From contig NZ_JBGGGT010000001.1 of NCBI RefSeq assembly GCF_041276405.1, positions 417,501 to 481,500 on the forward strand: DNA of 64,000 nucleotides. Reading direction: 5' to 3'. Each line of letters begins with the position of its first letter. The stretch's first letter is position 1. A program made the position numbers and the translations under genes. This DNA is from Microvirga sp. TS319. GTDB taxonomy: Bacteria; Pseudomonadota; Alphaproteobacteria; Rhizobiales; Beijerinckiaceae. Of this stretch, positions 37,521-47,021 are shown piece after piece. The notes below the pieces were generated by a model. The model made no database searches, was not told the DNA's origin, and saw only the letters and a program-made list of their open reading frames with translations.

Positions 37521-37631
37521 AGAGCATCGGACGTGAAAAGTGGAATCCACTTTTGGGATCGGATCCGATGCTCCGTTCTTGAAAAGAGCGCCTCGTGCGA
37601 AGAATCGGGACCACTTTTTCGCACGAGGCGC
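37521..37631. repeat. Intergenic palindromic repeat, two modules
   Basis: AGAGCATCGGACGTGAAAAG...GATCGGATCCGATGCTC is followed by GAGCGCCTCGTGCGAA...TTCGCACGAGGCGC, both with good dyads. The rest of the gap to 37911 has no supported gene. Confidence 0.82.
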
Positions 37632-37911
37632 AAAACAGAGACGGTCCGACTGATGGACGCGATGTCGTCTTTGGGGCGATGTACTCCCGCCAGGCCTCGC
37701 AACGCGCCGAAGGCTTGTGCCCTCGGGTGCAGCAGGTGCGACTGACGATGGCCATGGACTTCTTGGCCATAGAGTGGGCGCTTCGATGCCGCGCTTTCGC
37801 TGAGATGAAGCTGCCGGTAGCAAGCCCGTGTGAACAGCGAGAACCACGGGCGAGCAATCGGCTCGCTCATGTCGCCTCGGTGCACGCTGAGCGCCTTTCC
37901 GCATGCCTCAC

Positions 37912-38820
37912 TCAGGCTACGTCAGCCGACCTTCTTCGTGCGCCACGAGCAAGCCACGCCCTGACCGCTGCCACTGATGCCGCATGTCGCGGCTTGCGGG
38001 GAGAGACGATGTAGAAATCCGACCCGACCCGCAGCTCTGTGGCGAACAGGCGGACGAGGCGTCCGGCGGCGAGATCGTCCTCGACGAAGAACAGGCTGGT
38101 GAGCGCCAATCCCTGACCGGCAATCGCCGCCTCGATGGCGAGCGATGTCTGGTTGAAGCGGATGTTCTTGGTAGGGGCGGATGCGCCGTGCGGGAATGCC
38201 TGGTCGAGGAACTGCGGCCAGACATTATGGGCATCGTGCAGGAGAGGATAGCGCGTGAGGTTGACGCCTTCTTCGGGGCGTCCCAGCTTCTCGATCAGGA
38301 GCGGGCTCCCGACGGCCACCACGACCTGCTCGAAGAGAAGCTCCGCGTTCAGCCCCGGCCCAAAGGGAGGGTGCCCATAGCGAACCGCCAGATCGACCGC
38401 ATCGGTCTGGAAGTTGGAGATCCGATCGCTGGCGAGGATTCTGAGATCGATCTCGGGATGGGATGCCGTGAAGTCGGGAAGGCGTGGAATCAGCCACTTC
38501 GAGGCAAAGGTCGGCGTGACGCTGATCGTCAGGTGCTGGGGCTCCGGTTTCAGCGTCTCGGTGGCGTCCGAGATCAGCTCGAAGGCGCGGCGGATGTTAG
38601 CGACATAGCTTCGGCCGGCTTCCGTGAGAGCCAGGGTTCGGGGATGTCGCTCGAACAGCTTCAGCCCAAGCTCCGCCTCCAAGCCCCGGATCTGCTGGGC
38701 GACCGCGCCTTGTGTGACGCCGAGCTCCTCGGCCGCGAGCCGGAAGTTCAGGTGCCGCGTGACAACCTCGAAGACACGCAGGCCATTCAGGGAGGGGAGG
38801 TGCCGGAGACTGTCCGTCAT
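37912..38820 (-). CDS. LysR-family transcriptional regulator (GcvA-like)
   Basis: A 302-residue regulator with an N-terminal winged helix (LRVFEVVTRHLNFRLAAEEL, then GAVAQQIRGLEAELG) and a GcvA-type effector domain (ISVTPTFASKWLIPRLPDF). It is transcribed away from the SDR gene at 38938-39654, with a 120-base shared upstream region. This arrangement suggests it regulates the SDR and the now-decayed transporter gene beyond it. The effector is unknown. Confidence 0.9.
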   Translation of the reverse strand: MTDSLRHLPSLNGLRVFEVVTRHLNFRLAAEELGVTQGAVAQQIRGLEAELGLKLFERHPRTLALTEAGRSYVANIRRAFELISDATETLKPEPQHLTISVTPTFASKWLIPRLPDFTASHPEIDLRILASDRISNFQTDAVDLAVRYGHPPFGPGLNAELLFEQVVVAVGSPLLIEKLGRPEEGVNLTRYPLLHDAHNVWPQFLDQAFPHGASAPTKNIRFNQTSLAIEAAIAGQGLALTSLFFVEDDLAAGRLVRLFATELRVGSDFYIVSPRKPRHAASVAAVRAWLARGARRRSADVA

Positions 38821-38949
38821 GCAATAGATTTTCTACTGGAAGATGAGAGCAAAACTGGTTCGTGCGACCTATCCGTTCCTGATATCATACTTAGGAGATG
38901 CGTGACAGGCGGCATGATCTGCCGCCATACCAACAAGATGGAGACGACG

Positions 38950-39654
38950 ATGTCAGTAGAAAAAGTGGCGCTGATTACCGCAGGCGGCAGCGGCATGGGC
39001 GCCGCTGCGGCCCGCCGATTGGCGGCCGACGGGTTCAAGCTTGCGGTCCTGTCCTCCTCCGGCAAGGGCGAGGCCCTGGCCCAGGAACTTGGCGGCATCG
39101 GCGTGACGGGCTCGAACCAATCCAACGACGATCTGAAGCGGCTTGTCGATGCGACAATGGAGAAGTGGGGCCGGATCGACGTGCTGGTCAACAGTGCCGG
39201 CCATGGACCCCGTGCACGGATCCTCGAGATCACCGACGAGCAGTGGCATCAGGGCATCGACGTCTACTTCCTGAACGTGGTGCGCCCGACCCGGCTCGTG
39301 GCCCCGATCATGGTGCAGCAGAGGGCGGGCTCGATCATCAACATCTCGACGGCCTGGGCGTTCGAGCCGAGCACCATGTTCCCGACATCGGCCGTAGCCC
39401 GGGCAGGCCTGGCATCCTTCACGAAGATCTTCGCCGACCAGTATGCGGCCGATAACGTGCGGATGAACAACGTGCTGCCGGGCTGGATCGACAGCCTGCC
39501 GGCCACGGAGGAGCGTCGCGACAGCGTGCCTATGAAGCGTTACGGCACGAGCGAGGAGGTGGCCGCGACCATCGCTTTCCTGGCCTCGGAGGGAGCGGGC
39601 TACATCACTGGCCAGAACATCCGCGTCGATGGTGGCTTAATGCGGGCGGTGTGA
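38950..39654 (+). CDS. SDR-family oxidoreductase
   Basis: Short-chain dehydrogenase-like protein of about 234 residues: ITAGGSGMG cofactor loop, NSAGHGP near residue 80, INISTAW near 135 and a C-terminal GQNIRVDGGL signature. The catalytic YxxxK is not evident. Where it should be, the sequence reads FPTSAVARAGLASF, so the usual Tyr and Lys appear substituted and activity as a dehydrogenase is doubtful. Two ATGs (38938 and 38950) are possible. The frame extends far upstream, antisense to the LysR gene, and that part is ignored. It is divergent from the LysR regulator. Confidence 0.8.
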   Translation: MSVEKVALITAGGSGMGAAAARRLAADGFKLAVLSSSGKGEALAQELGGIGVTGSNQSNDDLKRLVDATMEKWGRIDVLVNSAGHGPRARILEITDEQWHQGIDVYFLNVVRPTRLVAPIMVQQRAGSIINISTAWAFEPSTMFPTSAVARAGLASFTKIFADQYAADNVRMNNVLPGWIDSLPATEERRDSVPMKRYGTSEEVAATIAFLASEGAGYITGQNIRVDGGLMRAV

Positions 39655-39659
39655 CGCCG

Positions 39660-39810
39660 ATGAGGAAGGCGGTCCTTCTCGCCTTTGCATTCTTCGGTCT
39701 GGTCTGGGGCGGCAACCTCGTCTTCGTCAAATAAGGCAACGCAGGTGATCACGCCTGGGCAGATCGTGCTGTTCTGGCATTCCCTCCGATGCCTTCTTCT
39801 TGGAAACAGC
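39660..39810 (+). pseudogene. Truncated, frameshifted DMT/EamA transporter remnant
   Basis: Starting six bases after the SDR stop, an ATG opens the typical EamA N-terminus (AFAFFGLVWGGNLVFVK) but hits TAA at 39732. The next frame continues the same family sequence from 39729 (KATQVITPGQIVLFWHSL), so a one-base shift separates the halves. The homology ends where a palindromic repeat begins at about 39809. Only about 50 of some 290 codons remain. It was probably co-transcribed with the SDR. Confidence 0.7.
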
Positions 39811-39962
39811 GCATCGTTCCGGCGAAAAACCGGGACCACGTTTTCGCACGATGCGCTACAGCATCGGACGTGAAGTCGAACCCACATCCGATGCTGTAAG
39901 TCAGTGCTTTTGAGCATCTTTTCACGCAAAACCGGTACCCACTTTTGCGTCCGAGGCTCTAG
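39809..39962. repeat. Intergenic palindromic repeat, three modules
   Basis: GCGCATCGTTCCGGCG...CGCACGATGCGC, then CAGCATCGGACGTGAAGTCG...CACATCCGATGCTG, then GAGCATCTTTTCACGC...ACTTTTGCGTCCGAGGCTC. It abuts the transporter remnant. The sequence from 39963 to 40041 shows no gene. Confidence 0.82.
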
Positions 39963-40041
39963 GCGCTCCGCAGCCGCGTCGAGCTCCTGGCTGCGGGGCT
40001 GATCCGCGGCCTCGCCGTCGGGGACGGGCTGGCATTCTGCG

Positions 40042-40260
40042 TCAACAGCAGCGGAAACCGCTCCCACCGGCGGCGCCGTAGCGGGCGTTCTGGCGATCGC
40101 GGAAGAACTCCGCGTAGCTCATGACAGGCCGGTCAGGATGCGTCCGCCGCATGTGCTCGACATAGGTGTCGTAGTCGGGAACGCCCACCATCAGGCGGAC
40201 GCCTTGGCACACGCATTTGGCGAACCCGCTCCAGCGCTCGCTTAGATTGGTGTCCGGCAT
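40042..40260 (-). CDS. YbdD/YjiX-family (DUF466) small protein
   Basis: A 72-residue protein of the family that accompanies CstA-type transporters. It shows the family pattern [20 protein letters not shown] followed by [16 protein letters not shown]. In E. coli the equivalent small protein is needed for CstA-dependent pyruvate uptake. It begins 11 bases after the cstA stop with GAGAGGATTC before its ATG, so the two form an operon. A GC-rich tail ending GFRCC is slightly unusual. Confidence 0.9.
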   Translation of the reverse strand: MPDTNLSERWSGFAKCVCQGVRLMVGVPDYDTYVEHMRRTHPDRPVMSYAEFFRDRQNARYGAAGGSGFRCC

Positions 40261-40271
40261 GAATCCTCTCC

Positions 40272-42365
40272 TCAGCGCATGGCGGAGACCGCGGCTGCAG
40301 CATCCTCTTGCAATAGATCTCCTGTGGCCGACGCCTCCCGGGCGGTCCAGCGGTCAGCCCGATAGGCCTCGAAGCACGACCGAATACCGTAATAGAGGAT
40401 ACTCACCACCACGAGCACGAACAGAACCGACAGCGCCGCGTCGATGCGGTCGTTCCAGATGATCTGGCTCATCTGGCTCGGATCCCGGGCCGGCGCCAGC
40501 ACCTCACCTCGGGCCAGTGCGTCCGAGAACCGGCTGGCGTGCGACAGGAAGCCGATGGTCGGATCGGGATGGAAAATCTTCTGCAGGCCGGCAGTCAACG
40601 TGCACACGACCAGCCACGCCGCCGGCAGGATTGTGACCCAGGCGTAGCGCTCCCGCTTCATCCGGAAGATCACCACCGTGCACAGGACAAGGGCGACTGC
40701 GGCCAGCATCTGGTTTGAGATCCCGAACAGGGGCCACAGCGTGTTGACCCCGCCTAGCGGATCTGTAACCCCCTGATAAAGGAAGTAGCCCCAGGCACCG
40801 ACACACAGGGCTGTTGCCGCGATGCTCGATCCCCAGGAAGCCGTGGCCCGGAACCTCGGTATGAAGAATCCGAGCAGGTCCTGCAGCATGAAGCGTCCGG
40901 CCCGCGTGCCGGCATCCACCGCGGTGAGGATGAACAGCGCCTCGAACAGGATGGCGAAATGGTACCAGAATGCCATCATTGCCTTGCCGCCAACGATGTT
41001 GGAGAAGATCTGGGCCATTCCCACCGCCAGCGTCGGCGCGCCGCCGGTGCGGGAGATGATACTGTGCTCACCCACGTCTCGCGCCGTTTCCTCGATCCGC
41101 TGCGGCGTCACGGGAAAGCCCCATGCGGTAGCCTTGGCCGCCGCGCTCTCGGCGGTTGTGCCAATCTGCGCGGAGGGGCTGTTCATGGTGAAGTAGATGC
41201 CGGGCTCGATGATGCTGGCTGCGACCAGAGCCATGATCGCCACGAACGACTCCATCAGCATCCCTCCATAACCGATGAAGCGGGCGTTCACCTCGTTGTC
41301 AATGAGCTTCGGCGTGGTGCCGGACGCGATCAGGGCATGGAAGCCCGATACGGACCCGCAGGCGATAGTGATGAACAGGAACGGGAACAGGGAGCCGGAC
41401 CAGACTGGACCGGTGCCGTCCACGAAGCGGGTCAGCGCGGGCATCTTGAGGTCCGGGGCCACCACTACGATGCCGAGCGCCAGTGCCGCGATGGCGCCGA
41501 TCTTGAGAAAGGTCGAGAGATAGTCGCGCGGGGCCAGGAGCAGCCAAACCGGCAGGATCGAGGCGATGAAGCCATAGCCGATGAGGAGCCAGCACAGCTG
41601 GGTGCCGGTGAAGGTGAAGGCCGATCCCCAGGTCGGGCTCGTAGCAACAGGCTGGCCGTACACGATGGCCAGCATCAGCAGCACGAAGCCGATGACTGAT
41701 ACCTCGCCGATGGCGCCCGGCCGGATATAACGCAGGTATAGCCCCATGAGGATGGCGATCGGGATCGTGGCGGCGACCGTGAAGGTGCCCCATGGGCTCT
41801 CGGCCAGCGCTTTGACGACGATCAGAGCCAGCACGGCCAGGATGATGACCATGATCATGAAGGTGCCGAAGAGCGCGATGACTCCCGGCACCGGCCCGAG
41901 CTCCGCTCGGATCAGTTCACCCAGGGAGCGGCCGTCGCGGCGCATGGAGACGAACAGCACCATGAAGTCCTGCACCGCGCCGGCGATCACCACGCCGGCC
42001 AGGATCCACATGACACCCGGTAGGTAGCCCATCTGGGCGGCGAGCACGGGTCCGACAAGCGGTCCCGCCCCAGCGATGGCGGCGAAGTGGTGGCCGAACA
42101 GCACGTAGCGATTGGTCGGTATGTAATCGAGCCCGTCATTGTGCCGGACGGCCGGGGTGGCGCGATCCGGATCGAGCTGCATCACGCGCCTGGCGATGAA
42201 GAGGGAGTAGTAGCGGTAGGCGATGAGATAGGTGGCGATGGCAGCCACGACGATCCAGAGCGCGTTGACGTGCTCGCCGCGCTCAACGGCGATCAGCGCC
42301 AGGGCAAAGGCTCCGAGGATCCCGACAAGAACCCAAATGAGGTGGGATCTAACGGCACTGGTCAT
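40272..42365 (-). CDS. cstA: Carbon starvation protein CstA (pyruvate/peptide transporter)
   Basis: A large inner-membrane transporter of 697 residues with about 16-18 helices. Family blocks include [31 protein letters not shown] near residue 70, the most conserved part of CstA, and later [19 protein letters not shown]. CstA imports pyruvate and possibly peptides under carbon limitation. The ATG at 42365 ([15 protein letters not shown]) starts right before the first helix; the frame to 42491 is too long. The YbdD-like gene follows. The sequence upstream contains IS debris and shows no obvious CRP-like operator. Confidence 0.95.
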   Translation of the reverse strand: MTSAVRSHLIWVLVGILGAFALALIAVERGEHVNALWIVVAAIATYLIAYRYYSLFIARRVMQLDPDRATPAVRHNDGLDYIPTNRYVLFGHHFAAIAGAGPLVGPVLAAQMGYLPGVMWILAGVVIAGAVQDFMVLFVSMRRDGRSLGELIRAELGPVPGVIALFGTFMIMVIILAVLALIVVKALAESPWGTFTVAATIPIAILMGLYLRYIRPGAIGEVSVIGFVLLMLAIVYGQPVATSPTWGSAFTFTGTQLCWLLIGYGFIASILPVWLLLAPRDYLSTFLKIGAIAALALGIVVVAPDLKMPALTRFVDGTGPVWSGSLFPFLFITIACGSVSGFHALIASGTTPKLIDNEVNARFIGYGGMLMESFVAIMALVAASIIEPGIYFTMNSPSAQIGTTAESAAAKATAWGFPVTPQRIEETARDVGEHSIISRTGGAPTLAVGMAQIFSNIVGGKAMMAFWYHFAILFEALFILTAVDAGTRAGRFMLQDLLGFFIPRFRATASWGSSIAATALCVGAWGYFLYQGVTDPLGGVNTLWPLFGISNQMLAAVALVLCTVVIFRMKRERYAWVTILPAAWLVVCTLTAGLQKIFHPDPTIGFLSHASRFSDALARGEVLAPARDPSQMSQIIWNDRIDAALSVLFVLVVVSILYYGIRSCFEAYRADRWTAREASATGDLLQEDAAAAVSAMR

Positions 42366-42555
42366 GGCCGCGTCCTCCAAATGGTGCTGACGGTCTGACC
42401 GTCCGCGATGTTCTCCACCAACGCCGATGGGCGGCCGGGGTTCGAGAGGCTGCTGCATGTGGCGCACGCCCGACGCGCTTGCGCTCGCCATTGCCTGAGA
42501 CGAGGCGTTGTCACATTCACCGATGGTGGCGCACCGAGGCCAATGCGGTCAACTG

Positions 42556-42765
42556 ACAGGCTCAGACAAGGCCAGCTGCCAACTTCCACGCCGCCATAGC
42601 CTTGAGCCGTGAAGGTGAATGGCAAGGGCCAGAGTGGCGGGAACGGGGCGAAACGAAGAGATTGCGGACGGCAGAGAACACACCCACAAACCACTGTAGG
42701 CCCCGGTAACCGGCCCCCTGCATCACCCGCTCTCGCCGGCGTAGCGGCTCGAGCGGAATAGGCAT
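42556..42765 (-). mobile_element. IS6-family transposase remnant (C-terminal part)
   Basis: The minus-strand frame reads EPLRRRERVMQGAGYRGLQW, then VFSAVRNLFVSPRSRHS and LKAMAAWKLAAG. This is the RRRERxMQGF...QRFVSxxSAVRN...W pattern at the end of IS6-type transposases. The N-terminal DDE part is missing. An approximately 150-bp stretch is clearly homologous at DNA level to 51729-51885. The whole gap 42366-42897 otherwise has no gene. Confidence 0.62.
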
Positions 42766-42897
42766 CAGAGCGGAGAGCTGCGAGGGATACCCCCGCGGTA
42801 CCGTCAGGTTAACGCGTGGTCAATTCGGATCCTTGAAGGTCATGCCGATATCGCCTGTCACTCAGGACGGCGAATCCTTCACGGAGAGATTGACAGG

Positions 42898-43512
42898 CTA
42901 GGTGCGGTCGAAGACGTCGGGCTGCAACCTGCCGGTCCTCAGCAGGTGTTGCAGCGCATACGCCATCGAGAGGGCATCGTCGAGGGCGTCATGCCCCTGC
43001 AACGGAGGGTGCTCGACGCCGAAGTAGTCTGCCAGCTTGTTGCTTGGCGTCTTCGCTATGTCCTCGATCGGCATTCCCGCCGCGATCACGAGCTTGACGG
43101 CGTTGTCGAAGCGATGGGCCGGAATGGACCAAGGAATGCCCGCGACATAGCAACTGATGGCCACCATGTTCAGTTCGTCCTTCCCCCATGACCAGGACCT
43201 TGCGCCGTCTGAGAAGCGGTCAAATCCGGCAAGAGCTTCCTGTAGCGGTACTCCGTCCGCCTGGATGTTGTCTTCGGAAATGCCGGTCAGCTTGGTGAAG
43301 AACGGGTCGAGTGGATACCGGTTGCCGAACCGGTCCATGGGCTGAACGTAAGCTCTGAATGTCTCCAAGAGAGGGAAGTCGCCCTGCAGGCCGAGCTTCA
43401 CGGCACCGATCTGCGCGATTACCGGATCGGGGTCGTGAGCCGCGCACCAGAACCTGCCTTGCGAGCCCTGGACGCACAGAAACTCGCAGTCGAAAATGAT
43501 GGACGCCTTCAT
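42898..43512 (-). CDS. DEDDh-type 3'-5' exonuclease-like protein
   Basis: A 204-residue protein of the RNase H-like exonuclease superfamily. Exo I is visible as IIFDCEFL (Asp and Glu ligands). A middle Asp lies in the DELNMVAISCYVAG or HRFDNAVKL segment. Exo III is GHDALDDALSMA, the HxxxxD pattern of the DEDDh class. It may degrade nucleic acid ends or small RNAs; no additional domain helps. The ATG at 43512 has AGAGGAGC about ten bases upstream. It is divergent from the small membrane protein at 43672 and no operon partner is seen. Confidence 0.82.
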   Translation of the reverse strand: MKASIIFDCEFLCVQGSQGRFWCAAHDPDPVIAQIGAVKLGLQGDFPLLETFRAYVQPMDRFGNRYPLDPFFTKLTGISEDNIQADGVPLQEALAGFDRFSDGARSWSWGKDELNMVAISCYVAGIPWSIPAHRFDNAVKLVIAAGMPIEDIAKTPSNKLADYFGVEHPPLQGHDALDDALSMAYALQHLLRTGRLQPDVFDRT

Positions 43513-43671
43513 GATCGATGCTCCTCTTTCCCGCGCTTGCTGCTGACTAGGCGCCATAAGGGACAAAACCACCCTCAAGCACGTGTGAGGTGAGAAGATA
43601 GTCCACATAATGCTGAGGTGCCATTTGCGGGCTTGCGACCTATACTTTCCCGCTGTGGAGATCCGATCGAC

Positions 43672-44031
43672 ATGAAGAGCATTGCCAAGGGGTTGGTTTC
43701 CCTGAACGTCCTGGCCTTCGTCGTCACGGCAGCGGCAGCTTGGCTCCTGGGCCGGAGTTCTGCCTCGCAACTGCTCGATATGGCCAGCTATGTCGGACTT
43801 GGGATGGGCGTCCTTGGAGCGCTCATGTTCGTGGGCTCCGGTGCGGGCATCAGCGGCTCCACGGGGATGGCCGCAAGCGCGGCGGACCAGCCGAGCCGGA
43901 TCATGAATGCGCTCTGGATGGACCGGACCTCAGGCATCTCGGCCGGGGCCCTGTTCGCGCTGGGAGGCCTCAGTTGGATCGCCATCGCGTGGCTGGTGGC
44001 GGCAATCACCGGCCACTTCGAGACTGCGTAA
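43672..44031 (+). CDS. Hypothetical small membrane protein
   Basis: A 119-residue protein with about three hydrophobic helices (LVSLNVLAFVVTAAAAWLL, VGLGMGVLGALMFVGSGAG and FALGGLSWIAIAWLVAAI). I recognise no family. The ATG at 43672, with GGAG about 11 bases upstream, is chosen over the longer frame from 43618. A P-loop gene begins 15 bases after its stop codon in the same orientation, so the two may be co-transcribed. Confidence 0.65.
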   Translation: MKSIAKGLVSLNVLAFVVTAAAAWLLGRSSASQLLDMASYVGLGMGVLGALMFVGSGAGISGSTGMAASAADQPSRIMNALWMDRTSGISAGALFALGGLSWIAIAWLVAAITGHFETA

Positions 44032-44046
44032 TTCGCAGAAGGCCGT

Positions 44047-44610
44047 GTGTCTCGTGCGGAACGGCCCTTGGAGGTGGCAGTGGAGCAAGACGGAAAGTTC
44101 GGCCGAATCTTGATCATGGGCAACGGCGGATGCGGCAAGACTTGGCTTGCCCGCAAGCTTGGTGATGTTTTCGGGCATCGGGTGATCCATCTCGACGATC
44201 TGCATTGGGAGCCGGGCAACTATGGCATCGTTCGAGATCGGACTTTGCGCGACAAGGACGTGCAAATTGCGCGTGAGGCGGATTATTGGATTATGGAGGG
44301 CGTCTACGGCCAGCTCATTCAGATGGCGCTGGGCCGCGCCACGACCTTGATCTGGCTGGATCTGCCTGAGGAAGAATGCATCGCCAACATTCGACGGCGC
44401 GGGATACAAGGTGGAGGCAGCCAGACACGCTTTCAAGATCTGCTTCAGTGGGTGGCCGAGTATGGCACCAGGACGAATTGGAACTCGTTCAAGGGGCATA
44501 AATGGCTGTTCGACGGCTTCTCTGGCCCGAAAGCCTTGCTTAGGAACCGGGCCAAGATAGCCGACTATCTGGATCGTATCTCACAGTTTGAACAGCGCAG
44601 GCTTTCCTGA
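44047..44610 (+). CDS. P-loop nucleotide-binding protein (FlaR/topology-modulation-like kinase fold)
   Basis: A protein of up to 187 residues with a Walker A loop ILIMGNGGCGKTWLARKL and a kinase-like core (VIHLDDLHW, IMEGVY, LIWLDLP, NIRRRG), matching the adenylate-kinase-related family often annotated as 'DNA topology modulation protein FlaR'. The biochemical role of that family is not established. Start is uncertain: the frame begins at GTG 44047, and GTG 44080, just ahead of the P-loop strand, is also plausible. It closely follows the small membrane-protein gene. Confidence 0.75.
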   Translation: MSRAERPLEVAVEQDGKFGRILIMGNGGCGKTWLARKLGDVFGHRVIHLDDLHWEPGNYGIVRDRTLRDKDVQIAREADYWIMEGVYGQLIQMALGRATTLIWLDLPEEECIANIRRRGIQGGGSQTRFQDLLQWVAEYGTRTNWNSFKGHKWLFDGFSGPKALLRNRAKIADYLDRISQFEQRRLS

Positions 44611-44655
44611 TCATAGCTCCCCAGGGTCTGGTCCCTGACGAACGGCTGCCCGGCC

Positions 44656-44901
44656 TCATCTTTTGCGCTCAGGCTCGCTCGCTTTCGGTTGCACGATGAT
44701 GGCACCAGCGCTGGGATGGCGATTCTTCTCCTGCACTCCTCGGCGGACACCATCACCCTTCATCCGTCCATCAAACAGGATCGGCTGTGTTCCATTCGTG
44801 CCTGTAGCACCCGGAGCCTGCGACTGTCTGAACGGAGCATCTTGAGCGTCGGCATTGGTCGCGGCCAGTGCTAACGCGAATGCGATCGCCAATCTCGACA
44901 T
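44656..44901 (-). CDS. Small exported protein, unknown function
   Basis: An 81-residue product with a signal peptide (MSRLAIAFALALAATNADA, cleaved before QDAPF) and a hydrophilic, basic C-terminus ending EPERKR. ATG at 44901 with GAGGAGAAG about seven bases upstream. No domain recognised. Confidence 0.55.
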   Translation of the reverse strand: MSRLAIAFALALAATNADAQDAPFRQSQAPGATGTNGTQPILFDGRMKGDGVRRGVQEKNRHPSAGAIIVQPKASEPERKR

Positions 44902-45136
44902 GATAGGCTTCTCCTCTTCCCGCACGGAAACAGCGCGACGGTATAACTTGGATACGGTCACCGTTGGCGAGCAACCGGCTATCAGGAGGCCGGCGGTTAA
45001 CCGGGTCTTCGACCTCGGTGTTCAGGTGGGGTATTCGGCTTGAGCCCTATTCGCAACAGCGATGGTGAGAGGGCAGTGCTTCGAGCTGATGATAGCATTG
45101 GGGGATCTTCACAACCATCAGGAAAGGGCGTGCAGC

Positions 45137-45330
45137 ATGAAGCACTATGCTGGCCTCTCCCTCGAAGAGACCTCGATCTCGCCTTGGCGAACGCCCGAGG
45201 TCGGCCTGTTTCGGCAGAAGACGGCATATCTGCTTGGCGCAAGCACCGGACATTTGGATCGCGCAGGGTGCTTCTCAGTTTGATCTGAAGCCGACCGTTT
45301 GGAGCGCATGCAAGGGCAATCCTGTTCCAC
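45137..45330 (+). mobile_element. IS110-family transposase 5' remnant
   Basis: MKHYAGLSLEETSIS at 45137 matches the N-terminus of IS110-type transposases (KHYAGLDxSLxET). Later segments in the other two frames (ANARGRPVSAEDGI and LAQAPDIWIAQG) continue the pattern weakly, implying frameshifts. The remaining 400-codon enzyme is absent. The rest of 44902-45422 holds no gene I can support. Confidence 0.45.
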
Positions 45331-45422
45331 TGCCGACCCACGGAAGCAGCCGCTCCTCTGGTTCAGGTTGACAGGGGAGTTGGATGGTTCATCCTCTCGG
45401 TCTCGGACGGTGCGGAGGAGCC

Positions 45423-46823
45423 ATGGTCACGCACGTCTCACCCGGGGCATCACTGCGCAAGGCTCCTGGTCCAAAAGGCCTGCCGCTCCTCGGCAGTTTG
45501 CCCGACCTCGGACGCGATGTCCTGGGATTCTTTACGCAGTGCGCACGCCAATATGGCGATGTCGTCAGCTTTCGCTTGGCTGCCTGGCCAGCCCTTCTCC
45601 TCAACCATCCTGACTTGGTGGAATTCGTTCTGGTCAAGAACCACCAGAACTTCGTCAAGCACCGCTTCTTCTGGCGTCATGTCGGAGCCATCTTTGGCCA
45701 GGGACTGCTCACCAGCGAAGGGAAGTTCTGGCACCAGCAGCGGCGTCTGGCAGCGCCCGCTTTTGCGGCGTCGCGGATGAACCGCTACGGTGACACCATG
45801 GTGCAATATACCGAGCGCATGCTCGGGCAATGGCAGTCCGGGCAGGTTCTCGACGTGCACCAGGACGCGATGGCGCTGACCCTGCAGATTGCCGCCAAGA
45901 CCTTGTTCGATGCCGAGATGAACCAGGATGTGGCTAGGGTCAGCCGAGCCACCGATGATGTCATGGAGCAGATCTCAATCCGGTTTCGGCGGCCGTTCTG
46001 GTTTCCCGATGCGATTCCGCTCCCCGGCAATCTCCGTTACCGGCGAGGGGTGCAGCGCCTGGACCAGTTGGTGGCCCGAATTATCGCGGATCGGCAGAAC
46101 AGGAGTGAGGATCGTGGCGATCTCCTGTCCCAATTGATGCTCGCACGCGATGAGGCAGGTCAGCCCATGGGTGAGCGCCAGATCCGAGACGAGGTGATCA
46201 CCATGCTCCTCGCTGGGCACGAGACCACAGCCCTGACCCTTTCCTGGACGTGGTATCTGCTCGGATTGTACCCCGCTGCGGATGCGCAGCTTTCCGAGGA
46301 AGTGCATACGGTCCTGGGAGGGCGATCACCGACAGTCGATGATTTGCCTCGCCTTCAGTTCACTGAACAGGTGGTGAGCGAGGCCTTGCGGTTGTACCCG
46401 CCCGCCTATGCCATTGGCCGCGAGGCGCTGGCGGATTGTGAAATTGGCGGGTACCCCGTGCCGGCGGGCACCACGGTCTACATGAGTCCTTGGGTCATGC
46501 ACCGGGATCCGCGATGGTTCGACGACCCGCAAGCCTTCAGGCCCGAACGGTGGGCAGGCGATCTGGCAAAGAAACTGCCACGCTTTGCTTATCTGCCGTT
46601 TGGTGGGGGGCCACGTATCTGCATCGGGAGCCGGTTTGCCATGATGGAGGCGGTGCTGATCCTCGCAACCGTGGCTCAACGGTTTCGGCTGGAATGGCAA
46701 ACGGGCCGGCTGGTTCAGCCGAAGCCTTCCATCACGCTCCGCCCTGGCGGTGGGGTTTGGGTCAGGCTGATCTCGCGACCGATTGAGGTCACCGGGATAG
46801 AACGCAAGTCATGCAAACCTTGA
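45423..46823 (+). CDS. Cytochrome P450 monooxygenase
   Basis: Heme-thiolate monooxygenase of 466 residues. It begins with a proline-rich region (APGPKGLPLLGSLPDL) and has no membrane anchor. The I-helix oxygen-activation motif is LLAGHETTALTLSW near 264-276, ExxR is EALR near 319, and the heme loop is FGGGPRICIG near 393-402 with the Cys ligand near 400. The substrate is unknown, and the general look resembles fatty-acid/terpenoid-hydroxylating bacterial P450s. The ATG at 45423 has GGAGGAG just upstream; an earlier ATG at 45384 is possible. No ferredoxin or reductase gene is adjacent, so electrons must come from partners elsewhere. Confidence 0.93.
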   Translation: MVTHVSPGASLRKAPGPKGLPLLGSLPDLGRDVLGFFTQCARQYGDVVSFRLAAWPALLLNHPDLVEFVLVKNHQNFVKHRFFWRHVGAIFGQGLLTSEGKFWHQQRRLAAPAFAASRMNRYGDTMVQYTERMLGQWQSGQVLDVHQDAMALTLQIAAKTLFDAEMNQDVARVSRATDDVMEQISIRFRRPFWFPDAIPLPGNLRYRRGVQRLDQLVARIIADRQNRSEDRGDLLSQLMLARDEAGQPMGERQIRDEVITMLLAGHETTALTLSWTWYLLGLYPAADAQLSEEVHTVLGGRSPTVDDLPRLQFTEQVVSEALRLYPPAYAIGREALADCEIGGYPVPAGTTVYMSPWVMHRDPRWFDDPQAFRPERWAGDLAKKLPRFAYLPFGGGPRICIGSRFAMMEAVLILATVAQRFRLEWQTGRLVQPKPSITLRPGGGVWVRLISRPIEVTGIERKSCKP

Positions 46824-46828
46824 GGCAC

Positions 46829-46988
46829 TAGAGTATCGGACGTGAAAAGTGGACTTGCACTTTTGGGATCGAATCCGATGCTCCCTCCTTAGAAGAGCGC
46901 ATCGTTGCGAGCAGACCCGAAGGGCCACGGCCGTGAAAACCGGGTCCACTTTTCGCTAGCGGCCCGCTGGGTCCGCACGATGCGCTAG
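46829..46988. repeat. Intergenic palindromic repeat, two modules
   Basis: AGAGTATCGGACGTGAAAAG...GATCGAATCCGATGCTC is followed by GAGCGCATCGTTGCGAG...CGCACGATGCGC. Lies between the P450 gene and the glycine-zipper gene. Confidence 0.78.
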
Positions 46989-47021
46989 CCGCGCCGCTCT
47001 GGCAATCCAGCAGCCGTCCGC

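Noticed and set aside
37595..38014. 139-codon plus-strand frame downstream of the SDR at 36736
   Set aside because: Begins inside a repeat element and runs into the LysR gene on the other strand; no recognisable domain.
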